64,000 nucleotides of DNA, from the NCBI GenBank assembly GCA_016987375.1, contig PJRA01000508.1, forward strand, positions 1,408,804-1,472,803. Direction: 5' to 3'. The notes beneath the pieces are model-generated. The model searched no databases, was not told the DNA's origin, and saw only the letters and a list, made by a program, of their open reading frames with translations. Of the stretch, positions 27,949 through 45,343 are shown piece after piece. Source of the DNA: Brachionus koreanus (Eukaryota; Rotifera; Eurotatoria; Ploima; Brachionidae). The translations under genes and the position numbers were made by a program. Every line of letters begins with the position of its first letter. Within the stretch, counting starts at the first letter, position 1.

Positions 27949-28421
27949 ATTTATAGCAGAAAATTTAATTTAAATGTTTTTACGAAACATAAACTCAAGA
28001 TTTTAATGAATTTGAATATTTAACATCAAGTTTTTTGACGCATTATTTCTATCCTCATTTTCTGTTCATTTATTATTTTTTTCTGAAAATACGAGCCTAA
28101 TATCAATAAAATTCTCAAAATTTCTCTAATAAATTTTCAATAAAATCCTTTTAATATTTAAAAAATTGATCGGACTTTTATTAGCTTTAGAAATTGAATT
28201 TTTTTGGTATTTTTTCTAGAATTATGTAACGATTGCATAAATGATAAATTAAGTGTTTTTCAAGGAAATAAAACTGAATTTTATTTAATTTTTTTTCTAA
28301 ATAAATGTTTTATGAGTTGGAAAAACAATTAAAACTAGTTTAAAATAGCTTCATCTTGTATAATTTGGCGAGCTGCTATCAAGAGTCTTAAAAAAGGAAG
28401 TTTAAATATAAATTTATGTAT
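27949..28421. other. Spacer between peptide precursor and spermidine synthase
   Basis: AT-rich sequence that must contain the promoter of the minus-strand peptide precursor and the 3' end of spermidine synthase. No motif stands out. Confidence 0.4.
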
Positions 28422-29410
28422 TTAAGTATTCGTTTTTACTTTTTGAAAAGTTGTAGGCAAAATAAAAGCTGCTTTGTGTATGTCACTATTATAATACTTC
28501 AACTCCATTTCATCGACTGTTTTTTTTTCGAAAACATGAACTGGCTCAGAGAATTTTTTGTTCTAATATTAATTAAAAAAAAATTATTTAAAAAAATTGT
28601 TTATAAAAAATGTATTATAGCAAACTTTTTCCAAGCTGCAAAGAATAAAACCAATGCATCCAGCGGGATAGGTTGGAATTTGAGTTTGAGCATATGAGAC
28701 CGAAGGAAATATATTTCCTGCAAATGAGATTATTTTGCTGATTAGATCCCTAAAGATCCAAAAAGTTTCACCTTGGCAACAAACTATTCCATTAGGTCTT
28801 AACGCATTTTTCATTAATTCATAGAAAGAATCTTGAAAAAGACTTTCAGCTGGACCTTCTGGATCAGAAGAATCAGTTATGATTACATCAAATTCGTTTT
28901 TATGATTTTTAAGAAATTCAAAACCATCACCAATGTGCAATTTTAACTTTTCACTATCAAATCCTTTAGCCATGCCTTTTAAGTACATTTTAGACACCTT
29001 AACTACGTCTTCATCAATTTCGCATTGCACAACTTGTTTGACTAGTGGATGCTTGACGCATTCCCTGGCTACACCACCATCACCTCCGCCAATTATTAAT
29101 ACCTTTTCTGGGTTCGGATGAGAATTTAATGGTAAAAACGCTATCATTTCTTGATATGAAAATTCATCATATTCAGTGCATTGAATTCTTCCGTCCAAGA
29201 CCAAAACATTTCCAAAAAGTTTGCTTTAAATTTAAACAAAATTAAATAAAATTGTTTATAAACAAATTTGATTTACTTATTAAAAACCAAAACATCTTGA
29301 TACTTTGATTTTTGATTGTAAAGTAATTTGTCACATTGCAATGAAAAACATTGACCTGGCCACAATGTAGGATCTAACTCGCTAAACCAACCTTCTTTCA
29401 ACGCATCCAT
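28422..29410 (-). CDS. SRM: Spermidine synthase
   Basis: Transfers aminopropyl from decarboxylated SAM to putrescine to make spermidine, in the cytosol. Exons 29277-29410, 28626-29223 and 28422-28562 give 290 residues (human 302). Motifs: the N-terminal [42 protein letters not shown], the nucleotide-binding [41 protein letters not shown] containing the catalytic Asp, [11 protein letters not shown], and the C-terminal [16 protein letters not shown]. The short last exon is easily missed because the frame continues a few codons past the real donor at 28626. Confidence 0.95.
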
Positions 29411-29580
29411 CTTTTTGAATCTTTATGATTTTCAGAAATAAAATAAAAAATGTTTAATTAAATAAAACTTTTCACAAAAGTAATTAAACCTTTGTTAAGT
29501 AATTTTTATCTAAATGCTATTTTAAAAATTTTATTCAAAATAAATTACAATTTTTTTGGTTTTTATTCTTTTTAAAATTT

Positions 29581-30900
29581 TTAAGCTGTTTTTATTTTTA
29601 AAATATTTAAAACACTTTGCTTATATTCGCTTAGATTTAAATCATTTTCACCTTGATTGAAAATTTTTGTCAAATTTTCCTTATAATCTTTTACTTCTTT
29701 CAAATCAGCAGCTTTTTGAGTATCAGTCAAATTTTCAATTTTACTGACTGTATTTAATATATTTTGTTTTGATTTGCTATGCTCCCATTTGAATTCAAGC
29801 ATGTCTTCTTCGGTAATTTCAGACTCCCAGTCTTCACACTGTTTGGACTCGAGGTATAAAGTTGTAAGCAAATAATTAGCGTAATCTTCATTTTGGTTTC
29901 GGTATGGACATCTAGAAATAAAATATTAAGAATAATATATTTTTTTTTCAATTAACTTTACCTATCGGCAATTAGAGTCAAAGTATCAGTGGATGGATCG
30001 TATCTATTCTGAGCCAGTTTTATGAATTTGTTATAAGCTCTTTTATCTAAATCTAAACTTGATAGCTTTATTTTCAAAGTAACAACTCTGGCACGGTCGT
30101 CTCTAATACTTGGACCATCATAAATATAAGTTGAAGAAGTTATTTCAACTGGAAAGTGAGTTTCACAATCTTGGTCTGTTTTTAATTCTTTTGGCCATGG
30201 AGTACAAAATTCTAAAATTAATAAATAATTTTGAAATTGGTTATAAAAAATTATTTTTAAATACTTTTAATAGCAGCACATTGTTTTTTGATATGTGGCG
30301 GAGTCAAATGAAGAAAATTAGGAATTTTAATAAGCTCAACGTTTCCATATTTTTCAGGAGGCAAGCCTTCGTTTTCACTCAAATTTTTTACAAAGCCTTG
30401 TCTAACAGGAAGAGGAACAGCAGATTGTTTGAACATTGAGTATGTTGGCCAAACATTGGTCCAGTCTTGATCAGTTGGCATCTTGTTGTACCTTGCAAAT
30501 TGGTCACGTTCAATTCGCTTATACTAAGCATAAATTTAAAATTTTAGATTTTTTATTTTTTCTCAGTAATTAGATCACTCACAGCCTTTCTAACTCTTTG
30601 ATCAAAAGGAACACCATCTTTTTTCTTATTCATGTAAACATCAAACACTTTGAATCCGTCGATTACCTCCGGATCTTTGAAAAATACTCGCTCATTTTTA
30701 GCTCTGGATTCTTCTTAAAAACAAACTTTAATAATTCAAGTAAGGAGAGTTAGCTTTGAGGCAAACTTTAAACCTGCATTATCGTTTGATTCAGTTGTAT
30801 ATAATTTTTTATTTAAATGAGAAATGAGAAATGTGTTGAGAGAGCTGCCGTTAATAATTGTGTAACACTGGATTCGGTTGAATTTTTTAACTAGAGACAT
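29581..30900 (-). CDS. MRPS35: Mitochondrial small-subunit ribosomal protein mS35
   Basis: Exons 30774-30900, 30583-30713, 30265-30523, 29962-30211 and 29581-29911 encode 365 residues. The first 40 residues are basic and hydroxylated with few acids, as in a mitochondrial targeting peptide. Family hallmarks: TDQDWTNVWPTYSMFKQSAVPLPVRQG, LIKIPNFLHLTPPHIKKQC, FCTPWP, HFPVEI, GPSIRDDRARVVTLKIKLSSL and CPYRNQNEDYANYLLT. It ends with a charged helical tail. The stop lies 170 bases upstream of the spermidine synthase start on the same strand. Confidence 0.93.
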
Positions 30901-32812
30901 TTTAAAAGCTTGAATTTAATTTTCTAATAAGTTGAATAAATTTAAAATTCAAAAATTAGAAGCATACACGCGATTCAGGAGTATATTGTGGTTTTGATAA
31001 CACAAAGCTTCAGAAAATGAAGCAAAATTGCATTCAAATCTAAATTTGCATTTTTTCTTTTTCTAATGCATGTGTATTGACTATGAATTTTGTGCTCAAA
31101 TGATCGAGTTTACCTTTTCAATTATAGAAATTTTGAATTAAATTTTTGTTTCTCTTAGATTTCTGCTATTTATTAAGTTTTTTTTTCATAGCCATTTTTT
31201 TGATAAAAGTATCGGCAGATAAGAAAATTGGCTTGAGTCTTGTTTATCATTTTTTAATCTTGAAAAAAAAAACATTTTTTTGATTAGAATCTTTTCTTTA
31301 TATTTATAAAACAAAACGTTGTATTGAGAAATAAATAACTTAAAAAATGCTACATTTTTAACTTTATTTTAAAATCTATTTTTATTTGAATACAAAATTA
31401 GTTACATTAATCTAAGATAATTCTTTTTTCTGAGAAAAAATTGACTGATTTCAAGATAAAATTTTCTAATGGCTTCATAAATTTCCAAAAATAGGCCTAA
31501 ACTTAAGCTCAAAAGAATTTTGATATATCCTAAAAAATAACGCTTAACTATTTTGTGACAAAAGTAAGATATCTAAATTTATAAAAAAAGTGGTAAAATT
31601 TCATTTTCTAATATAGTTGCTTATGAGTAATAATTTTTAATTATCGATTTGAAATTATTAAAAAAAAATAGTCTCAAATGAGTCAAAAAAGTATTTTATT
31701 TATAAACAAATCAATAAAAAAATTAACTGCATTTTAAGTTAAGGCAAAAAAATTTATAGCAAATTGAAAAATATATTTTTTTTCAAGAAATGTCAAATTA
31801 TAAAAAAAGCTTCATGAAACATTTAATTAAAACATCTTGACTTTTATTAGCCGTCATATTTTTATTGATGTTTTTTTTTAATAAAAATTTTGAAAAAAAT
31901 TTTTAAGGACTTAAATTGCTTGTTTGAATAAGTAAAATTTATTTTTGAAATATTTTCTTTTATAAATCCGCAGTGGAATGAATTTGATTTTTTCAATATA
32001 AAATAAAATTAGACCATAAATTCCTCAAAAATTTTTATGCTTAAAGATGGCACCAATAGTCTGATAACAACAAAAAGCTTTTTATTTTAACTCAATTAAT
32101 TTTGATCATATTGTATGGTTGACATGAAAAAAAAACTAGTTTTGATTTATGAAACATAAATAATACTCGGAAGCTTCCTGGTAAATTACCTAAATTTTCT
32201 TAAAAGCGAATGATTTAATAAATCACAGAAAAAGTTTTGTTCTAAGGATGCAAATTTATTTGATCCCGAAATTTCATTTTAATTAATGACAAAATAAGAA
32301 GTTTACGTGATCCCGTCGAATGAAAAATGATGAATTAAGACCGTATTATTTAAACAAAAAACATCATAGTTTAATTAAATGCTTGAAAAATTAACTTCCT
32401 AAAAAAACAAAAACTTCAAAATTTTCAAAAAACTCAAGGAAAATTTTCCTTAATTTAAATACAAAGACGTAGGCTTGTTTATGTCATATAATAATTCTGT
32501 TTTATTTTTTAAAATTATCATTTTAAATACAAAAAAAGTCACTCTTTCCCAATAAGGATGTGATTGATTTCATTAAAAGATTATAAAATAAATTAGCTAA
32601 AATAGTTTATTTTTTCTTATTTATTTTTCTGATTTTTATCTTTTTTCCTGTAATTTTCTGTGATTTTTGTCTATAGAATTAATTTAAAAGAACTTTTTTC
32701 TTACCACGACTAATTTGAATGCAAATTTATAAATTGCATAACCATTATTTGGTTTGCCAAATCCTATAAATTCTAAAACTGTTTCTAGTCAAAGATATTT
32801 TCGACTGAGAAG
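30901..32812. other. Divergent intergenic region, no gene seen
   Basis: This separates MRPS35 (leftward) from tyrosine hydroxylase (rightward) and should contain both promoters. It is long A/T-rich sequence without recognisable coding frames or repeats. Confidence 0.4.
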
Positions 32813-34645
<1,833 letters not shown>

Positions 34646-35469
34646 ATTATTTGAATGTACTTTGATGTTGTAGATTTTTTTTCAAATGACGTAATAGTTA
34701 TTAAATTTTAGTTGAAATTAATGAAATTTTTAATAAATTGCATATTAGATTTTTAAAATTAAATTGCTTATGTTTTTTTTTAACATTTTTTGCTTGAGGA
34801 CTTTTTTCTTAAATTTTTATTTTAATGAAAAATATGACTTTACTTAATATAAAAATGAAACTTTTTTTGTCAGTTTCAAAGAATTTGAATATAAAATAAA
34901 CTAAATGATATCTTAGAACCAAAAAAACAGTTTCTAAATTAATCATTCATTAAATTAATCAAGTAATTTGATTTATTAAATCCTTTATAATTAATGATTG
35001 AGAAGAGCAATATTTAGCCTAGGCCATTTTAAAAATATCTTTGTAATTCTAAATCCTTAAAACATATTACATAGAATTGGATGCTTTTCAAGATGATATA
35101 TAAAGTTACGTCATTTTAGGAAAAAAGCTGATCAGCAACAGCAATAACTCATTAAATATGGCTAGTGAAAGGTGAAAATGTGCTTAAAGTAAGAAGGATA
35201 CAAGATTGGTTTAAAAATTTAGTGATACGAGCCTTCAGAGAAAGAAGGTATCTCGTCACATCAAATTTGATTAACAAAGCTATCAAACGTTGCCTGGTTG
35301 TTCCTCATGATTTCACAGATTTCGATATTCAAAGATTCATTAATATTGGTAGAAAACTAGTTAAAATAATCTCCAAAAATTTAACAAATTAGTTTAATTT
35401 AATTAAAAATCAATAAGTCGGTCGTGAAAAGAGAACGCTTTGATTAAAAGTTGAAGTTTGATGTTTGCT

Positions 35470-35745
35470 GAAATTAAGAAGGAGCATAAAACTATAAGCT
35501 GGTTTCAGATGGTGGTGCTATAAATGAAAACTTTTATTCTGAACAAATAGGATGAATGTTTGCTTCCCTTCAAGAAAAATATTCCAAAATATTTTGAGCT
35601 GGAATGAAACATTTCTTCCTCATCCAGCATATAACCTAGATATTTACTTTTTTGACTATCATCCTTTTAGTTCAATGGCTCATTTTTTTCAAAGAACTTC
35701 ATTTTACCAAACAAGACCAAATTTAAGGGTGACGTGAATTTTTTG
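35470..35745 (+). pseudogene. Remnant of a mariner transposase
   Basis: The frame ending at 35737 contains LPHPAYNLDIYFFDYHPFSSMAH, which matches the mariner catalytic C-terminal block (HPPYSPDLAPSDYHLFRSMAH) where the final Asp of the DDD triad sits. Upstream 35490-35560 gives NENFYSEQIG, resembling the preceding block, in another frame with stops. The transposase N-terminus and inverted ends were not found, so this is a short dead fragment. Confidence 0.75.
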
Positions 35746-35758
35746 GCTCCAAAAGCCG

Positions 35759-35827
35759 TGAATGGTACATAAAGGGAATCGAACTACTTGCTAATTAAAA
35801 TTTAGTACAATAGAATAGAGCAAAATA
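35759..35827. repeat. Dispersed repeat, copy 1
   Basis: About 69 bases from TGAATGGTACAT through TAGAGCAAA match 44005-44070 with only a few differences. On the minus strand it contains AGTTCGATTCC, close to the RNA polymerase III B-box (GGTTCGANTCC), so a tRNA-derived SINE is possible but unproven. It follows directly on the mariner remnant. Confidence 0.7.
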
Positions 35828-36306
35828 TTGACAAGAAAGACAAATGTTTATTTCTATTCTAATAAATTAGCTTATAAATATTCTTTTTATTCCATTCATT
35901 ATTATTCAATTTTTTCTTATATTTTATGTTTAAAGTCTAACAGTATTTAAATTTTTTAAAACAAAATATAAATTTCAAATTTTACTAAATCTAAGCTTTA
36001 GGTGACTAAAAATTTTTATTTGATTAACAAAATATTTAATTTTTTATTCAACTAAAATATTTAAATTAAACACTCATGTATGCTTATGATATAGATTCAT
36101 ATGCATGTATATATTGTAAAGATTTTTATGTATGATATAACAGCAATCCTCTAATTGATTTAGAACAATCATAGATAAAAAAACGTTTAAATTAAAAATC
36201 ATACTTAATTTAATTTTTTAATTTTTTTAGATGGAAAATCAATGGGACTAATCCAATTACAAAAAATAAATAAAAATTTTAAAAAAATTTATTTTAAAAA
36301 TAATTT

Positions 36307-38060
36307 TCAATAAGATTCGCCTTTCTTAAGTTTTTCAAAAACACCCGAAAGCATTTGATTACACAGAGCTGCATACGGATTCATTGAGACCACTTGTTGT
36401 TTTGCAAAACAGTTTCCAAAACTGCTTGCTATTTTAAAACATTCAATAGCTTCATCGTCTTTGCCTTTAATTAATTTTTAATTAAATATTTTTAAAATTG
36501 ATCAAATTACCATTCAATCTCAACAATGTTCCTTTTTGTGTTAAAGCCAAAGCTAAAACTTTCTCATCATTGTAATTTTTGGACAATTCAATAGCTTTTT
36601 CCAGGTCTGACCAAGCCTCTATTTGAAACAAAGAAAAAAATGTTTATCTTAAATAATTTATTCAAAATATTAGTCTAAACAGCATTTAAATAATCGATGA
36701 CTAAATTAGATTAATTTAAATTATCAACATTAGGCTCAGTTGAATTATAATGTTCACCAGAGCCCAACATGTGTCTGTGATAGGTGATAACCAAACGATT
36801 TTTAAGTTCCTCGCCAATTATTATATCGATTCCTTCACCCTGTACTATTTCAACAGAAACTTTCAAGATATCTGACAGTGCCTTTAATTCCAATTGACCA
36901 CCCCAAACAGAAGTATTTTTAATATCTAGACAATATTCTTGATATTTTTCAGAATCCAAAAAATCTCCTTCATCATTAGTCAAATATGGTTGAAAATCAT
37001 CAGAGTTTTTTAGCATGAAATCGCAAGTTATGTCTCTTAGATCTTGAAAAGATTTTTCTAGTGATAATTGAGCTCTAATTTGGTCAGAAATAGCATAGTA
37101 CATGCAATTGCCATCTGGAATAACTTCTTTTATCTTTAAACCTTTTTTAGAAAGTTTTTCTTTTATTTTTTTTAGTTCAATAGCAGCTGGTCCTTTTTGA
37201 TTCTCGATTTCTTGTAAAGAAATAGCTATTTCTCTATCCTGTTCTAATTTTTCTTTTTTTTCTCGTCTTTTTTGAGACTTAGTAATTTTCCCAGTCTTAT
37301 TTTCGTGTTGAACACTTTTAAGATCTTCTTGATTAGGTTTTTCATCAATTGGTTTAGCTGATTGATTGAAATTCTTTATTTCTAATTGACATTTAGTTTC
37401 AAAGTCTCTTTCAAGTTTTTCAATCTCTGCATCAATTTCTTTTTTCTTTTTTTTATCTCCTTTGGTTACTGATTTTTTTAAAAATTGTATCTTTGATTGC
37501 AAGTCCTTTTTCTCCTTTCGATGACGAGTAGTCAAACTTTCAAGAGTTTCAACATTTTCTTTAAAAAATTTTTTTAATTAAATTTAAAGCTAATTGAACG
37601 ACCAAGAATTAAAAGATTTAAATGCTGCTTTATTTAAAACGATTTACGATCATTATCTCCTGAAAGTCTAAAAGCTTGGGCTCTATTATTATAAGAAGAA
37701 GCCCAATGAGGTGCTTTTTCGATTGCTCTGCTGAAGGATTCAATTGCCTTTTTTAAATCTCCAGCTTGGGCTGCTTTTACACCTAAATTGAACAATTAAA
37801 ATTCTTGGCCCTGCAAAGCCAGAAGCCTCAAAACAATCTGAGACATCTGAATAAAATGCATTACCTTCAATTTCAAGATTTTTGGCTTCATTTATTTCTG
37901 AGCTGGTCTCATATTCTTAAATTAGACAATCAATCCTATTAAAATAACTTTTTGTAAGATATTTACTTGATACACTTGTTTTATCAGAATGCTCTTCTTC
38001 AAATGGTGTATTTGGATTTAATATTGCGTTCAAGACGCGTTCATCATTTCGATTTGACAT
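36307..38060 (-). CDS. TTC36: Tetratricopeptide repeat protein 36
   Basis: Exons 37967-38060, 37865-37915, 37648-37782, 36511-36618 and 36307-36464 encode 181 residues (human 189). It starts [20 protein letters not shown], like TTC36, followed by TPR units: [74 protein letters not shown]. It ends in the family's [11 protein letters not shown] block. Phases agree at every junction. Intron 3 (36619-37647) is 1029 bases and contains an OTUD6B-like coding exon on the same strand. TTC36 is a small TPR protein linked to chaperones and, in mammals, tyrosine metabolism; its role here is unknown. Confidence 0.9.
36711..37558 (-). CDS. OTUD6B: OTU deubiquitinase, OTUD6B type
   Basis: A single exon of 281 residues plus stop. 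The N-terminal half is charged coiled coil starting [16 protein letters not shown], then [19 protein letters not shown], both typical of OTUD6B. The OTU protease domain follows: [16 protein letters not shown] with catalytic Asp and Cys, [25 protein letters not shown], and the His in GSGEHYNS. The exon begins after an AG at 37559-37560 in phase 1, and no ATG in the correct frame exists between it and TTC36 exon 3. Its start must come from an upstream exon. TTC36 exon 3 ends in the matching phase, so a shared 5' portion or an unseen first exon are the options. Confidence 0.9.
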
Positions 38061-40611
38061 TTCTAAATAAAGGTGTGTTTTTCTGATTTTGTTTTAACTG
38101 GAATTTTGCTAAATTTTAGAATAATTTTATTTTTTATTTTATACTTTTCAATTTACAAAATTAAATAATTTAGATAAATATGTCATAATAAAGTTAACAT
38201 TCGATACAAGAAACTATTCATTATATATCTATTCACAGAATGAGTTCAGAGTGCTGGAGTGTTGATGAAAAAGACACTAGAAGGCTTCCAGTGTTTTGAC
38301 AAACAATTTTAATGTTACTTATATACAGACATTAGCATTTAAAACTTATTTTCAAGTATCAGATTTGTGAGCTTTGTGAAATTCAATATTATAGAACAGA
38401 AAAATAGATAACGGAATTAGTCTATGTAACAAACTCAAATTTTTTTTTTCTGTGATCAATCCAATAATGTAAAACCAAAAAAAAATTAAGTGAAAAAAAA
38501 ATCACATAAAAAATACAAAAAAGGAAAAAGCTATACAATTAATAAGAAAAAAAATCGGTTCAAAAGTTCAGAAATTTTTAAAATTTAATATTTGAAATGT
38601 CCGCCTTTGGCCTTATAACAAGCCAAAACTCTTTTGGCATTGATTCAATCAATTTTGGTATGTACTCAGTCGCAGTCTATAGCCACTCTTTGTTTAAAAA
38701 CTCTTTTAAATGACCAATCTTTTGTTGTTTTAAGCAGTCGCTCACTCAGTGAGCGGTATGTGCTGAAGTCCCATCTTGTTGAAAAACCCGAGGGTCATTT
38801 GGATCAAACAGGAATTTAATAGATGGTAAAAGATCGTTTTCCAAGGTGTTAATGAAGACAAATTGATTAATTCTTCTTGTATAAATGTTGCATATATCAT
38901 TGCCTTTGTATTAAATGCATCCCCAGATACCTGCTGACCGTTTTGTAACATTGGTGTACAGAACTTCTTGTGAAACTTTTCATTTTTAAATCTTTTTACT
39001 ATTTATCTTGATTTACGATTAAAGGTCTTAAAATTGGACTCATCACTGAAAATAACTCTGGAACAATCACTAACTGTCCAATTAAGTCTCTGTTTACACC
39101 ACTTATATCTTTTTTGTCTATCTTTTATGTTAAAAAGCGGTCTTCTGACCGCTGTATGAGACTCTAAACCTTTTTTTTAGAGATATCTCATTATAGTATC
39201 TCTAAAAGTTATCGTTCGAGGTCTACAAGAACGGCTTCGATCGAGACAGAATCGGTTTCCTCATATCGTTTTTTAGTTAAGAGACACATTTTGGAACCTA
39301 ACATTTCGTTTTGCTTTTTATCTCCACTTTTATGAGCTAGACACATTTATTTTCCCCATTTTTTTTTTCAAATTAAAGATTTTTTAATGTTATTTAGAGA
39401 CCAAATGAGAAGTGGGAGATAAAATAAGCAGTTTAAGAGCAAAATTTACTCAAAATTTGAAGATATTTAAGAATTAATCATAAAGGTGTGACAAAAGCTA
39501 GTAATGATTGTAAAAACTTTTAGATAATTTCCGAATTTCTAAACTTTTGCACCGACTAATATTTTTTAATTTTTAGAGGAAGTTTTTGGATTATAAATTT
39601 TTAAATGATAATTATATTTTTATGTCAAGTGTGATATATCAAATTGAAGAGAAAAAAAATTTCAAATTAGTGCTTTTATATTAAAATTGTCTGAACGCTA
39701 CTATCTAATTTAGCAGCAAAAAAATGAAGATTTTCTTTTAAAAAATTGAATATTATTTTTTAAATCTTTGAATAGTGATTCGAAAAATACATTCCATAAT
39801 AAAGTGAGAATGAAATCAAAAGAAAATTAATTCAAAAAAAAAATTCTCATAAATCTTGTGTTTATTGGAGAATATATAACAAATGTATTCGAGGATACAC
39901 TACTACTCTATACCACTACTAAATTGGAATCATTTTATTAAATTTTACCATTGAATAGATATAAGACAATTGTTTAAATTATTGTTGGTTTTTTTATTTA
40001 TTAAAAAATAAAATTTTTATTTGATCAAAATTGTGTGTCTCTTTAGACCAAATCAGATAGTAAAAAAACAAAATTTTCAGAAATTTTTTTATTTAAAATT
40101 ATAAGTCATTTATTTCACCTTCATTTTTTTCCAGTTTTTGCTTTTCTTAAAAAAAAAATTAGAAAAATATTAATAAAATCTTTTTATAGAATTAAGTAGC
40201 CAATTTTCTTAATTCATTTTTTAATCGAAAATTTAATGACTCATGCAACAAAAACAAAAAATAAAAGAAAAGAAAAAGAATAAATAAAAATCGTTTTGAG
40301 TCATTAAATTTCGATATTCTAACAGTTAGTTCTTTAAAACCATGCAATAAATTTTATTTTTTTTTAAATTGATTATTCATGTTACTTAAAATATTATTTG
40401 ATTTTTTAAAATAAATTACAGCAATGATTCATGCATTCAAAATAAAATTTTAAAAAACAAATTATTTTTAAACTTTACAAGCTTTTAAACTAATTAATAA
40501 TCAATACCTAACTTAATAAATTACAATTCTAAACTTCACTTTCAAAACTTACTTTATCTTTTAAAAAATTTTAAAAAACATAATTAAATAAGAATTTAAA
40601 TTATTCTCAAC
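38061..40611. other. Intergenic region holding a Tc1 element
   Basis: Apart from the Tc1 remnant at 38555-39555 this is AT-rich spacer between TTC36 and the 3' end of MORN1. The sequence at 40130-40155 may hold a short last exon of MORN1. Confidence 0.45.
38555..39555 (-). mobile_element. Decayed Tc1-family transposon with TIRs
   Basis: Ends at 38555-38583 (TCGGTTCAAAAGTTCAGAAA) and 39527-39555 (reverse complement TCGGTGCAAAAGTTTAGAAA) form imperfect terminal inverted repeats. Between them the minus strand encodes broken transposase pieces: RQKRYKWCKQRLNW, SRVIFSDESNF (second catalytic Asp), PRVFQQDGTSAHTA (QDGxxxH) and the C-terminal IESMPKRVLACYKAKGGH. Several frameshifts and stops make it inactive. 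Total length of about 1 kb is shorter than intact Tc1 elements (about 1.6 kb). Confidence 0.85.

Positions 40612-45343
<4,732 letters not shown>

Larger units (their letters stand above)
34646..36306. other. Intergenic region with transposon debris
   Basis: Contains the mariner remnant (about 35470-35745) and one copy of a dispersed repeat (35759-35827). The frame at 35165-35392, with IQDWFKNLVIRAFRERRYLV and no ATG in good context, is unassigned and may belong to another decayed element. The rest is AT-rich. Confidence 0.45.

Noticed and set aside
28416..28697. Plus-strand 93-codon frame
   Set aside because: Lies over the last exon and intron of spermidine synthase on the other strand, where [13 protein letters not shown] is plain.
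35165..35392. 75-codon frame of possible gene
   Set aside because: No start in good context, stops close upstream, no similarity I recognise, and it is next to transposon debris.
35759..35827. tRNA gene suggested by AGTTCGATTCC and a TACCA-like end on the minus strand
   Set aside because: The T-stem does not pair and no acceptor or anticodon stem can be drawn, so only a B-box resemblance remains.
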